A DNA stretch of 64,000 nucleotides from Microbacterium sp. LWH7-1.2 (GTDB lineage Bacteria > Actinomycetota > Actinomycetes > Actinomycetales > Microbacteriaceae). The notes under the pieces were generated by a model, which did no database searches, was not told the origin of the DNA, and saw only the letters and a program-made list of their open reading frames with translations. Every line of letters begins with the position of its first letter. Position 1 is the stretch's first letter. Of the stretch, positions 31,578 through 40,237 are shown in pieces. The position numbers and the translations under genes are program-made. The DNA is taken from NCBI RefSeq assembly GCF_038397755.1, contig NZ_CP151637.1, positions 124,001-188,000 of the forward strand. Reading direction: 5' to 3'.

Positions 31578-32921
31578 ATGAGCAACGACGACCTCAGCGC
31601 CGGCTCCGTCGGCACCGTCATCCGTCCGGGCGATTCCGAATGGGAATCCGCCCGCCGCTTCCACTCCGGCATCGGCTCGCCCGCCGCCGTCATCCGCGCC
31701 GCCACCGTCGACGACGTGCGCGGCGCCCTCCGCTACGCCTCGGCCGAGAAGCTCGACGTCATGATCCGCTGCGGCGGTCACAGCGCCTGGGGCGGCGTGC
31801 CCGGCGGCCTCACCCTCGACATCTCCGCCCTCGACGACATCGAGGTGGTGGGCACGCGGGTGCGCGTGGGCGGGGGAGCGCAGTGGGGCGCGGTGGCCCA
31901 CGCGCTCGCCGAGCGCGGGCTGGGCATCAGCTCGGGCGACACCGCGTCGGTCGGCGTCGGGGGCCTCACCCTCGGCGGCGGCATCGGGTGGATGGTGCGC
32001 GCGTGGGGCCTTGCCTCCGACCAGCTCGTGGGCGCGCAGCTCGTCACCGCGCGCGGCGACGTGGTCGAGGCGACGGACGCCTCGCACCCCGAGCTGCTGT
32101 GGGCGCTCCGCGGCGGCGGGGGCAACTTCGGCGTCGTCACCCGGTTCGACTTCGAAGCGCACCCGCTCGACGGCGTCGTGCACGCGGTGTACGGGATCGA
32201 CGGCGACGCCCGCCCGATCATCCGCGCGCTGCGCGACCTGATGGCCGACGCTCCTCGCGAGCTCACGATCACCTACATGGACGTGCCTGCGATGGACCCG
32301 AACGCGCCGGCGGGGGCTTCGATCACGGCGGTGTGGATCGGTACCGATGAAGAGGCCGCGCGACGCGCGCTGGCGCCGATCGCGGACGCGCCCGGGGTCA
32401 CCGAACGCGAGTTCGGCGTGCACGACTACCCCGACGTGCTCCTCGAAGCCCCCGAGTTCGATCCCGAGCAGCCGATGCCCGGCTTCGTCGGCGGCAACAC
32501 GCTGCTGCCGGTGCTCGACGACGACGCGATCGAGCGGATGGTGTCGTTCCGCGAGCGGCATCCCGCCTCTGTCGCCTTCCTGCGGTCGCTGGGCGGCGCG
32601 TACGGCGACGTCGCCCAGGAGGACTCGGCGTTCCCGGCGCGCGACGCCACGTGGTTCGCCATGGCCGGCGCGTTCGACGTGCCGGGCATGCTCGGCGACG
32701 AGACCCGGGCGCAGGTGGTAGCCGAATGGGACGCGATCGAGGCGAAGGGGTCGGGCGTCTACGGCAATTTCACCGTGTCGACCGATGCGTCGTTCGCCGA
32801 CCGGATGTACCCGCCCGCGACCATGGCCCGTCTCGCGACCGTCAAGCGCGAGTGGGACCCGGGGAACGTGTTCTGCCGCAACCACAACGTGAAGCCGGGT
32901 CCGAACGGTCAGGCAGGCTGA
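31578..32921 (+). CDS. FAD-linked oxidoreductase (BBE family)
   Basis: 447 residues from ATG 31578; TAGCGT seven bases upstream supports the start as leaderless. The PCMH-type FAD-binding domain has RCGGHSAWGGVPGG, in which the histidine of GGHS is the usual covalent flavin site, and GGLTLGGGIGWMVRAWGL; the C-terminal berberine-bridge segment ends WDPGNVFCRNHNVKPG. The second flavin-linking cysteine of bicovalent members is not evident in the expected GxC position. Members oxidise sugars, alcohols or alkaloids; no substrate is implied by context. Confidence 0.88.
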   Translation: MSNDDLSAGSVGTVIRPGDSEWESARRFHSGIGSPAAVIRAATVDDVRGALRYASAEKLDVMIRCGGHSAWGGVPGGLTLDISALDDIEVVGTRVRVGGGAQWGAVAHALAERGLGISSGDTASVGVGGLTLGGGIGWMVRAWGLASDQLVGAQLVTARGDVVEATDASHPELLWALRGGGGNFGVVTRFDFEAHPLDGVVHAVYGIDGDARPIIRALRDLMADAPRELTITYMDVPAMDPNAPAGASITAVWIGTDEEAARRALAPIADAPGVTEREFGVHDYPDVLLEAPEFDPEQPMPGFVGGNTLLPVLDDDAIERMVSFRERHPASVAFLRSLGGAYGDVAQEDSAFPARDATWFAMAGAFDVPGMLGDETRAQVVAEWDAIEAKGSGVYGNFTVSTDASFADRMYPPATMARLATVKREWDPGNVFCRNHNVKPGPNGQAG

Positions 32922-32953
32922 GACTGCGTCCGCGACCGACGCGGGCTGAGACG

Positions 32954-32989
32954 CCGAGGGCGGATCCCCACGTGGGGATCCGCCCTCGG
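32954..32989. terminator. 36-nt perfect palindrome between convergent genes
   Basis: The sequence from CCGAGGGCGGATCCCC to its mirror is fully self-complementary with no loop bases, located between the BBE-type gene and gnd, which converge. A bidirectional terminator is the simplest reading. Confidence 0.8.
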
Positions 32990-33006
32990 TACGTGCACGC
33001 GATGCC

Positions 33007-34608
33007 TCAGTGAGTGTCTTCGGCCTCGATCTCGGTGCGGTCGCCCGACCACAGCGTGTGGAAGGTGCCTTCCTTGTCGATGCGCTTGTAGGTGTGGGCG
33101 CCGAAGAAGTCGCGCTGGCCCTGGATGAGCGCGGCGGGCAGGCGCTCGGCGCGCAGGCCGTCGTAGTACGACAGCGACGACGAGAACGCGGGGGCCGGGA
33201 TGCCGGCGCCCGCGGCGGCCGACACGATCCGGCGCCACGCGCCCTGCGCGCGGCCGAGGGCCTCGACGAAGTACGGCGCGGTGAGCAGCACGGGCAGCTC
33301 GGGCTCGGCGGAGTACGCGTCGGCGATGCGGTTGAGGAACTGGGCGCGGATGATGCAGCCGGCGCGCCAGATCTTCGACACGGCGCCGAGATCGATGGTC
33401 CAGTCGTACTCGGCCGCGCCGGCGCGGATCTCGTCGAACCCCTGCGAGTACGCGACGATCTTCGACGCGTACAGCGCGAGGCGCACGTCCTCGATGAACG
33501 CGTCGGCGTCGTCGACCTTCAGGCCCTCCTCGGGGCCGGGCAGGTCGCGCGAGACCTCGCGCTGCTCGGGGTGCGACGACAGCGAGCGGGCGAACGTCGC
33601 CTCGGCGATGCCCGAGACCGGCACACCGAGCGACAGCGCGGTCTGCACGGTCCACGCGCCGGTGCCCTTGGCGCCTGCCTGGTCGAGGATGACGTCCACG
33701 AGCGGCCGGCCGGTGGCGGCGTCGACCTGGCGGAGCACCTCCGCGGTGATCTCGATGAGGTACGACTCGAGCTCGCCGCGATTCCACTCGGCGAACACCT
33801 CGGCGATCTCGGCCGGGGTCTTGCCCGTGCCGCGGCGGATCAGGTCGTAGGCCTCGGCGATGAGCTGCATATCGGCGTACTCGATGCCGTTGTGCACCAT
33901 CTTCACGAAGTGGCCGGCGCCGTCGTGGCCGACGTGGGTGACGCACGGCTCGCCCTCGGCGACCGCGGCGATGGACTTCAGGATCGGGCCGAGGGTCACC
34001 CACGACTCGTCCGAGCCGCCGGGCATGATCGATGGACCGTTGAGCGCGCCCTCCTCGCCGCCGGAGATGCCGGCGCCGACGAAGTTGATGCCGGTCTCAC
34101 GCACGGCCTTCTCGCGGCGGATCGTGTCGGTGAACAGCGCGTTGCCACCGTCGACGATGATGTCGCCCGGCTCGAACACCTCGACCAGCGAGTCGATGAC
34201 CGCGTCGGTGGGGCGGCCGGCCTTGACCATGATGATCGCGGCGCGCGGCTTCTGCAGCGACGCGGCGAACTCCTCGTAGGAGAACGCGGGGACGAACTCC
34301 GCCTCGGGGTGCGTCTCGGTCAGCTCGTCGGTCTTGGAGCGGCTGCGGTTGTACACCGCGACCGTGTTTCCCTCGCGGCTGGCCAGGTTACGGGCGAGGT
34401 TGGACCCCATCACCGCGAGACCCACGACGCCGATGTTCGCCGTCGCGGCGGCAGCAGACGCCGGACCGCCGGGCTGGGGAGTGGGACGCTCGACGTCCTC
34501 GGGTGCCGGCGCGGCTTCGTGCGCCTGCGTCGCCTCGTCAGGCGCCTGGTCCTGATCCGTCGAGATGTTGGTCTGGCTCGGGTTGCCGGAAGGGTCGTTG
34601 GAAGACAC
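33007..34608 (-). CDS. gnd: 6-phosphogluconate dehydrogenase (NADP-dependent, decarboxylating)
   Basis: 533 residues; about 55 more than the usual 470-480. The extra N-terminal segment (MSSNDPSGNPSQTNISTDQD onward) is acidic and rich in Ala/Pro/Gln; the enzyme proper begins at NIGVVGLAVMGSNLARNLAS with the NADP fold. Conserved substrate motifs include GAGISGGEEGALNGPS, KMVHNGIEYADMQ and the C-terminal RDFFGAHTYKR. GTG 34608 has AGGAGCG upstream, so the extension is probably translated. It feeds the pentose phosphate pathway and lies with the gluconate genes. Confidence 0.94.
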   Translation of the reverse strand: MSSNDPSGNPSQTNISTDQDQAPDEATQAHEAAPAPEDVERPTPQPGGPASAAAATANIGVVGLAVMGSNLARNLASREGNTVAVYNRSRSKTDELTETHPEAEFVPAFSYEEFAASLQKPRAAIIMVKAGRPTDAVIDSLVEVFEPGDIIVDGGNALFTDTIRREKAVRETGINFVGAGISGGEEGALNGPSIMPGGSDESWVTLGPILKSIAAVAEGEPCVTHVGHDGAGHFVKMVHNGIEYADMQLIAEAYDLIRRGTGKTPAEIAEVFAEWNRGELESYLIEITAEVLRQVDAATGRPLVDVILDQAGAKGTGAWTVQTALSLGVPVSGIAEATFARSLSSHPEQREVSRDLPGPEEGLKVDDADAFIEDVRLALYASKIVAYSQGFDEIRAGAAEYDWTIDLGAVSKIWRAGCIIRAQFLNRIADAYSAEPELPVLLTAPYFVEALGRAQGAWRRIVSAAAGAGIPAPAFSSSLSYYDGLRAERLPAALIQGQRDFFGAHTYKRIDKEGTFHTLWSGDRTEIEAEDTH

Positions 34609-34680
34609 ACGCGCTCCTGGGGTTAAGTCGTCTTTTCAGCCTAAAGTCTGGCGCGTCCGTGTTACACGGCATGGCCGAGT

Positions 34681-34710
34681 GCTCACGCGGCCGGGGGGCC
34701 GGTTGTGAGC
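34681..34710 (-). terminator. Hairpin between gntK and gnd
   Basis: GCTCAC and CGGCC pair with GGCCG and GTGAGC around a G-rich loop. It lies after the gntK stop on the minus strand and could separate gntK from gnd transcription. Confidence 0.5.
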
Positions 34711-34782
34711 AGGTCCGGGTGTCGCGGCTCGCGGCTGACGTGACGAGCCTAGCCCTGGAGCGTCGTCGCCTCCGCCGGCGCG

Positions 34783-35295
34783 TCACGAGCCTTCGAGGCG
34801 GAGCGCCGATGCGACGAGCGCCGCCTGGTCCTCGGGCGCCAGCGCGACGTCGACGTCGATCGCCTGCTCGTCCGGCCCGGGCGGCTCCAGCGTCGCGAAC
34901 TGGGAGTCGAGTAGCGCCGGGGGCATGAAGTGCCCCTGTCGCCGCATCATGCGGTCGCGCACGACCGCGGCGTCTCCCGTGAAGTTCACGAAGGTGACGT
35001 TGTCACGGCGGAGGATGTCGCGGTAGCTGCGCTTGAGCGCCGAGCAGGTGACGATGCCGGGTTCGCCCGCCGCGCGTCGCTCGTCGATCCACGCGGCCAC
35101 GGTCTCGAGCCACGGGATCCGGTCCTCGTCCGTCAGCGCGTGGCCGCGTCGCATCTTGTCGACGTTGGCGGCCGGATGGAGGTCGTCGCCCTCCTGGAAC
35201 GGCCATCCGAGCCTGCCGGAGAGCATGGCCCCCACGGTGGACTTGCCGGTGCCCGACGGACCCATCAGCACCAGGATCGGCGGAGTGGACAGCAT
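34783..35295 (-). CDS. gntK: Gluconokinase
   Basis: 170 residues of the small P-loop gluconokinase type: Walker A LMGPSGTGKSTVG, QEGDDLHPAANVDKM substrate region, LTDEDRIPWL, CSALKRSYRD and GHFMPPALLDSQFATLE. It phosphorylates gluconate to 6-phosphogluconate. The AAAGGGGG ribosome site directly precedes ATG 35295; an upstream ATG at 35319 overlaps the gntP stop as ATGA but lacks its own ribosome site, so 35295 is preferred. Confidence 0.94.
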   Translation of the reverse strand: MLSTPPILVLMGPSGTGKSTVGAMLSGRLGWPFQEGDDLHPAANVDKMRRGHALTDEDRIPWLETVAAWIDERRAAGEPGIVTCSALKRSYRDILRRDNVTFVNFTGDAAVVRDRMMRRQGHFMPPALLDSQFATLEPPGPDEQAIDVDVALAPEDQAALVASALRLEGS

Positions 35296-35315
35296 CCGTG
35301 TCCCCCTTTCCTCAC

Positions 35316-36716
35316 TCATACGAATACACCGATGATGAGCACGCCGATCAAGCCGACGACTGAGATGAGGCACTCGAGAACCGTCCAGCTCTTGAGGGTC
35401 TGCGGGATGCTGAGACCGAAGTACTCCTTGATGAGCCAGAAGCCCGCGTCGTTGACGTGCGAGAGGAACACCGATCCCGAGCCGATGGCGAGCACGAGGA
35501 GTGCCGACATGGCCGGGTCGAGGCCTTCGGTGAGCGGCTGCAGGATGCCGGCCGCGGTGATGGTGGCGACCGTTGCGGACCCGGTGGCGACACGGATGAC
35601 CGCGGCCACGAGCCACGCGAGGAAGAGGATCGACAGCCCCGACTCGGCGATGAGGCCCGCGATCACGTCGCCGATGCCGGTGTCGACGAGCACCTGCTTG
35701 AATCCGCCGCCGGCGCCGACGATGAGCAGGATGCCGGCGATCGGGCCGAGTGAGGAGCCCACCGACTTCGCGATCTCGGCGCGGCCGAAGCCTGCCCCGC
35801 CGCCGAGCACGAAGAAGCCGACGATCACCGCGATGAGGAGGGCGATCGCGGGCGTGCCGAGGAAGTCGATGACGGCCTTGCCGGGGGAGGTCGAGCCCGG
35901 GGCGACGATGTCGGCGATCGCGCGGGCGAGCATGAGCACGACCGGCAGGAGGATGCTCGCGAGCGTCGCGGCGAACGACGGGCGCCGGGTCTGCTGCTCT
36001 CCCTCGTCCTCGGCGGTGACGAACAGATCGGGCACGGGAACGCGCACCCACCGCGCGGCGAGGCCCGAGAACAGGGGGCCTGCGACGATCACCGCGGGGA
36101 TCGCCACCAGCACGCCGAGTGCGAGGGTGAGGCCGAGATTGGCACCGAGGATGTCGATCGCCGCAAGCGGGCCGGGATGCGGCGGCACCAGCCCGTGCAT
36201 GGCGGACAGGCCGGCCAGCGTCGGTATCGCGATCTTCATCAGCGGCAGGCCGGAGCGGCGTGCGACCAGGATGATGACCGGCACGAGCAGGACGAGGCCG
36301 ACCTCGAAGAACATCGGCAGGCCGATGATCGCGCCGATGAAGCCCATGATCCAGGGAAGGCTCCGCGCACTGGCGCGGGCGACGAGCGTGTCGACGATGC
36401 GGTCGGCGCCGCCGGAGTCGGCCAGCAGCTTGCCGTAGATGGCGCCGAGGGCGATGAGGATGCCGACGCCGCCCATCGTCGCGCCGAAGCCGGTCGTGAA
36501 GCTCACGATCGTCTTGCCGGGCTCGAACCCGGCGATGATCCCCGTGGCGATGGCGCCCATCATCAGGGCGAGGAAGGGGTGCACCTTCAGCCACGTGATC
36601 AGCACCACGATGATCGCGATGCCGATGACCGCGGCGGTGAGCAGCTGCCACGGCGGGCCGATGGGTGTCACTTCGACGGCGGCGGCCGGCAGGGAGAGAA
36701 GTCCGGAGAGATCCAT
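35316..36716 (-). CDS. gntP: GntP-family gluconate:H+ symporter
   Basis: 466 residues with about 12 membrane helices. Typical segments are FLALMMGAIATGIIAGFEPGK, MHGLVPPHPGPLA and HVNDAGFWLIKEYFGLS. It imports gluconate (or a related sugar acid), which the adjacent kinase phosphorylates. The gene is the first of the minus-strand unit that runs through gntK and is divergent from the GntR regulator. The symbol reflects the family; the precise substrate is inferred from gntK and gnd. Confidence 0.92.
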   Translation of the reverse strand: MDLSGLLSLPAAAVEVTPIGPPWQLLTAAVIGIAIIVVLITWLKVHPFLALMMGAIATGIIAGFEPGKTIVSFTTGFGATMGGVGILIALGAIYGKLLADSGGADRIVDTLVARASARSLPWIMGFIGAIIGLPMFFEVGLVLLVPVIILVARRSGLPLMKIAIPTLAGLSAMHGLVPPHPGPLAAIDILGANLGLTLALGVLVAIPAVIVAGPLFSGLAARWVRVPVPDLFVTAEDEGEQQTRRPSFAATLASILLPVVLMLARAIADIVAPGSTSPGKAVIDFLGTPAIALLIAVIVGFFVLGGGAGFGRAEIAKSVGSSLGPIAGILLIVGAGGGFKQVLVDTGIGDVIAGLIAESGLSILFLAWLVAAVIRVATGSATVATITAAGILQPLTEGLDPAMSALLVLAIGSGSVFLSHVNDAGFWLIKEYFGLSIPQTLKSWTVLECLISVVGLIGVLIIGVFV

Positions 36717-36795
36717 GAGCGTCCTTGATCGAAACGTGGTCGGTCTTTGACCCGAAGATGCTGTTTAGTCTGACGTGAACCGTGGAAAGTGTCAA

Positions 36796-36808
36796 TATGT
36801 ACGACATA
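36796..36808. promoter_or_regulatory. Putative GntR/FCD operator
   Basis: TATGTACGACATA has 5-bp inverted arms around a 3-nt centre, the size expected for FadR-type regulators. It lies between the divergent gntP and regulator genes. Confidence 0.45.
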
Positions 36809-36866
36809 AAAGCTAGCTAGTGCTCGAATGTCGGATGATACGACCGCCGTGGGGCACAATCGGACC

Positions 36867-37604
36867 ATGGCCGACACTCCTCACGGCAGCCCCGTTCACG
36901 ACGCTCTCGTCGAGCGGCTCGGCGCCGCGATCGTGCACGGCGAACATCCCGCCGGCTCGCGGCTGCTGACCACCGAGCTGGCCGAGTCCTCGGGTGCCTC
37001 CCGCTCCGCGGCGCGAGAGGCCGTCAGAGTGCTCGAATCCCTCGGGCTCGTGCAGGTGCGCCGCAAGGCGGGCATCGAGGTGCTCCCGGTGGAGCAGTGG
37101 AACGTCTACGCCCCCGAGATCATCGCCTGGCGGCTCGACGGGCCTGGGCGCGCGCGGCAGCTTCACGAGCTGAGCGAGCTGCGCGGCGCGGTCGAGCCGC
37201 TCGCGGCACGCCTCGCGGCTGCCAACGCGACCGACGTCCAGCGTCAGGAGCTCGTGGCTGCAGCCCTGGGGATGGCGCGTCACGACCAGCACGCGTCAGA
37301 GGCCGAATACCTCGACGCCGACGTGCGGTTCCACCGCACGCTGCTCAGCGCGTCGGGAAATCCGATGCTCGGGATGCTGGGGGGTGTCGTGCAGGCGGTG
37401 CTCGAGGGCCGCACGCGCCACGCGCTGATGCCGCACAAGGCCAACCCCGATGCGGTGCGCTGGCATCGCGACGTCGCGTTCGCGGTCGCGAGCGGGGAGG
37501 CGGATGCTGCGTTCGAGGCGATGTCGCGGATCGTCAGCGAATCCGACGCCGCGATGGACGAAGCGGTGGGAGAAGACCTCGCCGAGGTGCCCGGGGAGCG
37601 ATAG
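36867..37604 (+). CDS. GntR-family regulator, FCD (FadR) subfamily
   Basis: 245 residues from ATG 36867; CACAAT six bases upstream fits a leaderless start, whereas the in-frame ATG at 36828 lacks signals. The N-terminal winged helix is PVHDALVERLGAAIVHGEHP to SAAREAVRVLESLGLVQVRR; the C-terminal FCD domain has the metal-binding pattern LDADVRFHRTLL and RWHRDVAFAVASG. It most likely represses gntP-gntK until gluconate or 6-phosphogluconate is bound. Confidence 0.92.
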   Translation: MADTPHGSPVHDALVERLGAAIVHGEHPAGSRLLTTELAESSGASRSAAREAVRVLESLGLVQVRRKAGIEVLPVEQWNVYAPEIIAWRLDGPGRARQLHELSELRGAVEPLAARLAAANATDVQRQELVAAALGMARHDQHASEAEYLDADVRFHRTLLSASGNPMLGMLGGVVQAVLEGRTRHALMPHKANPDAVRWHRDVAFAVASGEADAAFEAMSRIVSESDAAMDEAVGEDLAEVPGER

Positions 37605-37627
37605 CGCTCAGGACCCGGGCGGCGAGC

Positions 37628-37750
37628 TCAGTCCTTGCGGTAGCCCTGACGGCCGAGGCTCCAGAACGCGAGGACCGTGCCCAGGGCGCCGACAGCGGCC
37701 ATGGCGCCGATGAGCCAGAGAAGAGCGTGGCTTGCGAAGCCGTAGTCCAT
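37628..37750 (-). CDS. 40-residue single-pass membrane protein
   Basis: ATG 37750 has GGAGGA five bases upstream. One membrane helix (LLWLIGAMAAVGALGTVLAF) is followed by a short basic tail SLGRQGYRKD. No family was recognised; it could be a small regulatory membrane peptide. Its promoter region is shared with the divergent rplY leader. Confidence 0.65.
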   Translation of the reverse strand: MDYGFASHALLWLIGAMAAVGALGTVLAFWSLGRQGYRKD

Positions 37751-37808
37751 GGGGGTCCTCCGTGTGAGCGGGAAGCAGGTGCGTTCCTCATCGTAGCGGG
37801 GGCGCTGG

Positions 37809-37885
37809 TAGACTCTTGTCCGAACTTCGGCGAGGGATGCCTCGCGCCCGTCGATCACGGCGGGCTGCGGCATCCGTGATCGACG
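37809..37885 (+). promoter_or_regulatory. rplY promoter and leader hairpin
   Basis: TAGACT (37809-37814) is a good -10, implying a leader of about 210 nt before rplY. CGTCGATCACGG (37849-37860) pairs with CCGTGATCGACG (37874-37885). The remaining 281-bp gap shows no gene. Confidence 0.5.
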
Positions 37886-38031
37886 CGGTGATGCCGGCCC
37901 CACGGGCTTTCCTCACGCGTGCGCGTTCGAGTCGAAGTCATCCCCAATACCCGGGCCCGCCACCGCGCAGGCCGATTCGGAACGGCCCCGCGCCGCCCCA
38001 GAAAAGGGCACAACGCCCGCAAGGAGAACCC

Positions 38032-38667
38032 ATGTCGACCGAGCCCGACACCAAGGTCCAGGCCGAGCTTCGCGAGAGCTTCGGCAAGGGCTTCGCCCGC
38101 CGCCTCCGCGCCGCCGGCAAGATCCCCGCCGTCATCTACGGCCACGGCACCGACCCGGTGCACGTCGCCCTCCCGGGCCACCAGGTCTCGCTGCTCATCC
38201 GCCGTGCCAACGCGGTGCTCGAGCTCGACCTCGACGGCACGTCGCAGCTGACGCTCGTCAAGGACGTCCAGAAGGACCCGGTGCACCAGATCATCGAGCA
38301 CATCGACCTGCTCGTCGTGAAGAAGGGCGAGAAGATCCAGGTCGACGTCCCCGTCGTCGTCCTGGGCGAGCCCGTTGCCGGCACCATCGTCAACCTCGAC
38401 GCGCAGACCGTGTCGCTCGAAGTCGAGGCGACCCACATCCCCGAGCACATCGAGGTCGACGTCGAGGGGCTCGAAGAGGGCACCCACATCACCGCCGGTG
38501 ACCTGAAGCTCCCGACGGGCGCGGTGCTGGCCGCCGAGCCCGAGCTGCTCGTCGTCGCCATCGCCGTCCCCGCTGCGGCGATCGCCGCCGAGGAGGAGAT
38601 CGCCGAAGCCGACGCCGAGGTCGCGGCCGAGCAGTCGGAGGCTTCGGAGGAGGCCTCCGCCGAGTAA
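38032..38667 (+). CDS. rplY: 50S ribosomal protein L25 / general stress protein Ctc
   Basis: 211 residues with AAGGAG five bases before ATG 38032. The N-terminal 5S rRNA-binding domain carries RESFGKGFARRLRAAGKIPA and VIYGHG; the C-terminal beta-barrel TL5-type domain follows. The C-terminus is a long acidic Ala/Glu tail (from about residue 185). It binds 5S rRNA in the large subunit. pth lies 120 bp downstream, as in many actinobacteria. Confidence 0.95.
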   Translation: MSTEPDTKVQAELRESFGKGFARRLRAAGKIPAVIYGHGTDPVHVALPGHQVSLLIRRANAVLELDLDGTSQLTLVKDVQKDPVHQIIEHIDLLVVKKGEKIQVDVPVVVLGEPVAGTIVNLDAQTVSLEVEATHIPEHIEVDVEGLEEGTHITAGDLKLPTGAVLAAEPELLVVAIAVPAAAIAAEEEIAEADAEVAAEQSEASEEASAE

Positions 38668-38787
38668 TCGGTCGCCGAGCGAGCGGATCGCTTTCCGGTG
38701 AGGGGGTGCGGATGCCGCGCCCCCTCACCGCGTTTTCGCGATGGGCTTCGCCGCCGACGCGGCGCGGGCTGGGGCAGGATGGATGAC

Positions 38788-39372
38788 ATGGCAGACACGT
38801 GGCTGATCGTGGGGCTCGGCAATCCCGGCCCGCGCTACGAGCTCACGCGGCACAACGTCGGGCAGCTCGTCGTCGATGAGCTCGCCGGCCGCCGCGGCGA
38901 GTCGTTCAAGGCGCACAAGGCGAACGCCCGCGTCGTCGAGACGTGGCTGCGCCCCGGCGGGCCGAAGCTCATCCTCGCCAAGCCCAACACCTTCATGAAC
39001 GTCTCGGGAGGGGCGGTCACCGGGCTCGCCAAGTTCTACGGCATCGACCCCGACCACGTCGTGGTCGTGCACGATGAGCTCGACATCCCGTTCGACACGA
39101 TCAAGCTCAAGATCGGCGGCGGCCACAGCGGCCACAACGGCGTGCGCGACGTCGCGAAGGCCCTCGGCACGCCCGAGTTCCCGCGCGTGCGCGTCGGCAT
39201 CGGGCGCCCTCCCGGATGCCAGGACGCCGCCGACTGGGTGCTCGACCCGTTCGGCGCCACCGAGCGCAAGAACCTCCCGATCCTCGTCGGCGACGCCGCC
39301 GACGCGGTCGAGCAGCTCGTCGCCGAGGGCCTGCTCGCCACCCAGCAGAAGCACCACGCGCCCCGCGTCTGA
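38788..39372 (+). CDS. pth: Peptidyl-tRNA hydrolase
   Basis: 194 residues. Conserved: WLIVGLGNPGPRYELTRHNV with the catalytic His, KPNTFMNVSGGAV, VVHDELDIPFDTIKLKIGGG and HSGHNGVRDV. It recycles peptidyl-tRNAs in the cytoplasm. Two ATGs (38779 and 38788) are possible; 38788 gives the expected N-terminus MADTWLIVGL. Confidence 0.95.
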   Translation: MADTWLIVGLGNPGPRYELTRHNVGQLVVDELAGRRGESFKAHKANARVVETWLRPGGPKLILAKPNTFMNVSGGAVTGLAKFYGIDPDHVVVVHDELDIPFDTIKLKIGGGHSGHNGVRDVAKALGTPEFPRVRVGIGRPPGCQDAADWVLDPFGATERKNLPILVGDAADAVEQLVAEGLLATQQKHHAPRV

Positions 39373-39403
39373 GCTCCCTGCCCGCTCGGTCACTCAGGCC
39401 CTC

Positions 39404-39439
39404 CCGCATCCCCATCTGAGGTCGAGAGCCGAGATGCGG
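39404..39439 (+). terminator. Hairpin after pth
   Basis: CCGCATC (39404-39410) pairs with GATGCGG (39433-39439). It lies in the gap between pth and the convergent membrane-protein gene. Confidence 0.4.
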
Positions 39440-39530
39440 AACGATGTCGCGGTTTTGCTCCGCACCCCGGCTCACGTCCTGGAATGAGGAGCGAGAGGGG
39501 CGGATGCTGCCGCGCCGGCGCCGCGTCGGG

Positions 39531-40163
39531 TCAGCCGCCGATGCCGGTCCCGGCGGCGAGGCCCGCGGTGAGAAAGCCCTGCACGACGGCGCCGAAGGCG
39601 ATGGGGCCGAGGGCGGCGATGACGACGGCCGCGATGCCGGCGCCGCGTCCGCGTCCCTTGACGATCGCGATGATGCCCTGCACGAGAGCCCACACGCCGA
39701 TCGCGGTGCCGACCCAGAACGAGACCTCGCCCATCAGCACCCAGTCGCGCACGGGCGTCAGGACAGACCAGTCGAACTCGCCGGTGAAGGGCTGGGACGA
39801 GATCTGGCGGCCGGCGCCGAGCCCGATGTTGAAGCTCGCGATCGCGGCCGACAGGCTCGCGCCGAAGGTGGCGACGAGTGCGAGCGCGAGCGCGACGATC
39901 CCGAGTGCGCTGCTGCGCTTCGCGGGAGCGGGCGCACCGAACGCCGCTGTCGGGGCCGCCCCGTAGCCTGCGGGCGCCGCGTATCCCGCCGGCGGTGCGT
40001 ACGCGCCGGCCGGGGGAGCGGCCCAGCCCTGTGACGCATCAGGGAGACCGGGCGCCGCGCCCGCGCCCACCGGCGTCCCGAACGGCGCCGCCCCGGGCGG
40101 TGCCCACGCCGCGGGCTGAGCGGGCGGGTTCTGGGGAGCGTGGGACGCGTCGGGCTGGCTCAC
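39531..40163 (-). CDS. Pro/Ala-rich membrane protein, unknown function
   Basis: 210 residues. Residues 1-80 are a disordered Ala/Pro/Gly segment with tyrosine-containing repeats (GAYAPPAGYAAPAGYGAAPT). Three or four membrane helices follow (GIVALALALVATFGASLSAA, a second near 140-160, and IAAVVIAALGPIAFGAVVQG). The layout resembles DUF4190-type actinobacterial membrane proteins. The function is unknown. It is convergent with pth and divergent from mfd. Confidence 0.7.
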   Translation of the reverse strand: MSQPDASHAPQNPPAQPAAWAPPGAAPFGTPVGAGAAPGLPDASQGWAAPPAGAYAPPAGYAAPAGYGAAPTAAFGAPAPAKRSSALGIVALALALVATFGASLSAAIASFNIGLGAGRQISSQPFTGEFDWSVLTPVRDWVLMGEVSFWVGTAIGVWALVQGIIAIVKGRGRGAGIAAVVIAALGPIAFGAVVQGFLTAGLAAGTGIGG

Positions 40164-40222
40164 AGCCTCATCCTAGGAGCCGGGGCCGGAACCCGGCGGA
40201 CCTCGGTGTCTGCCCTGCGTCG

Positions 40223-40237
40223 TAGACTCGTGCGGTG
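40223..40237 (+). promoter_or_regulatory. mfd leaderless promoter
   Basis: The -10 hexamer TAGACT (40223-40228) lies six bases before GTG 40235, so transcription should start at the GTG. It is a clear example of the window-wide leaderless pattern. Confidence 0.65.
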
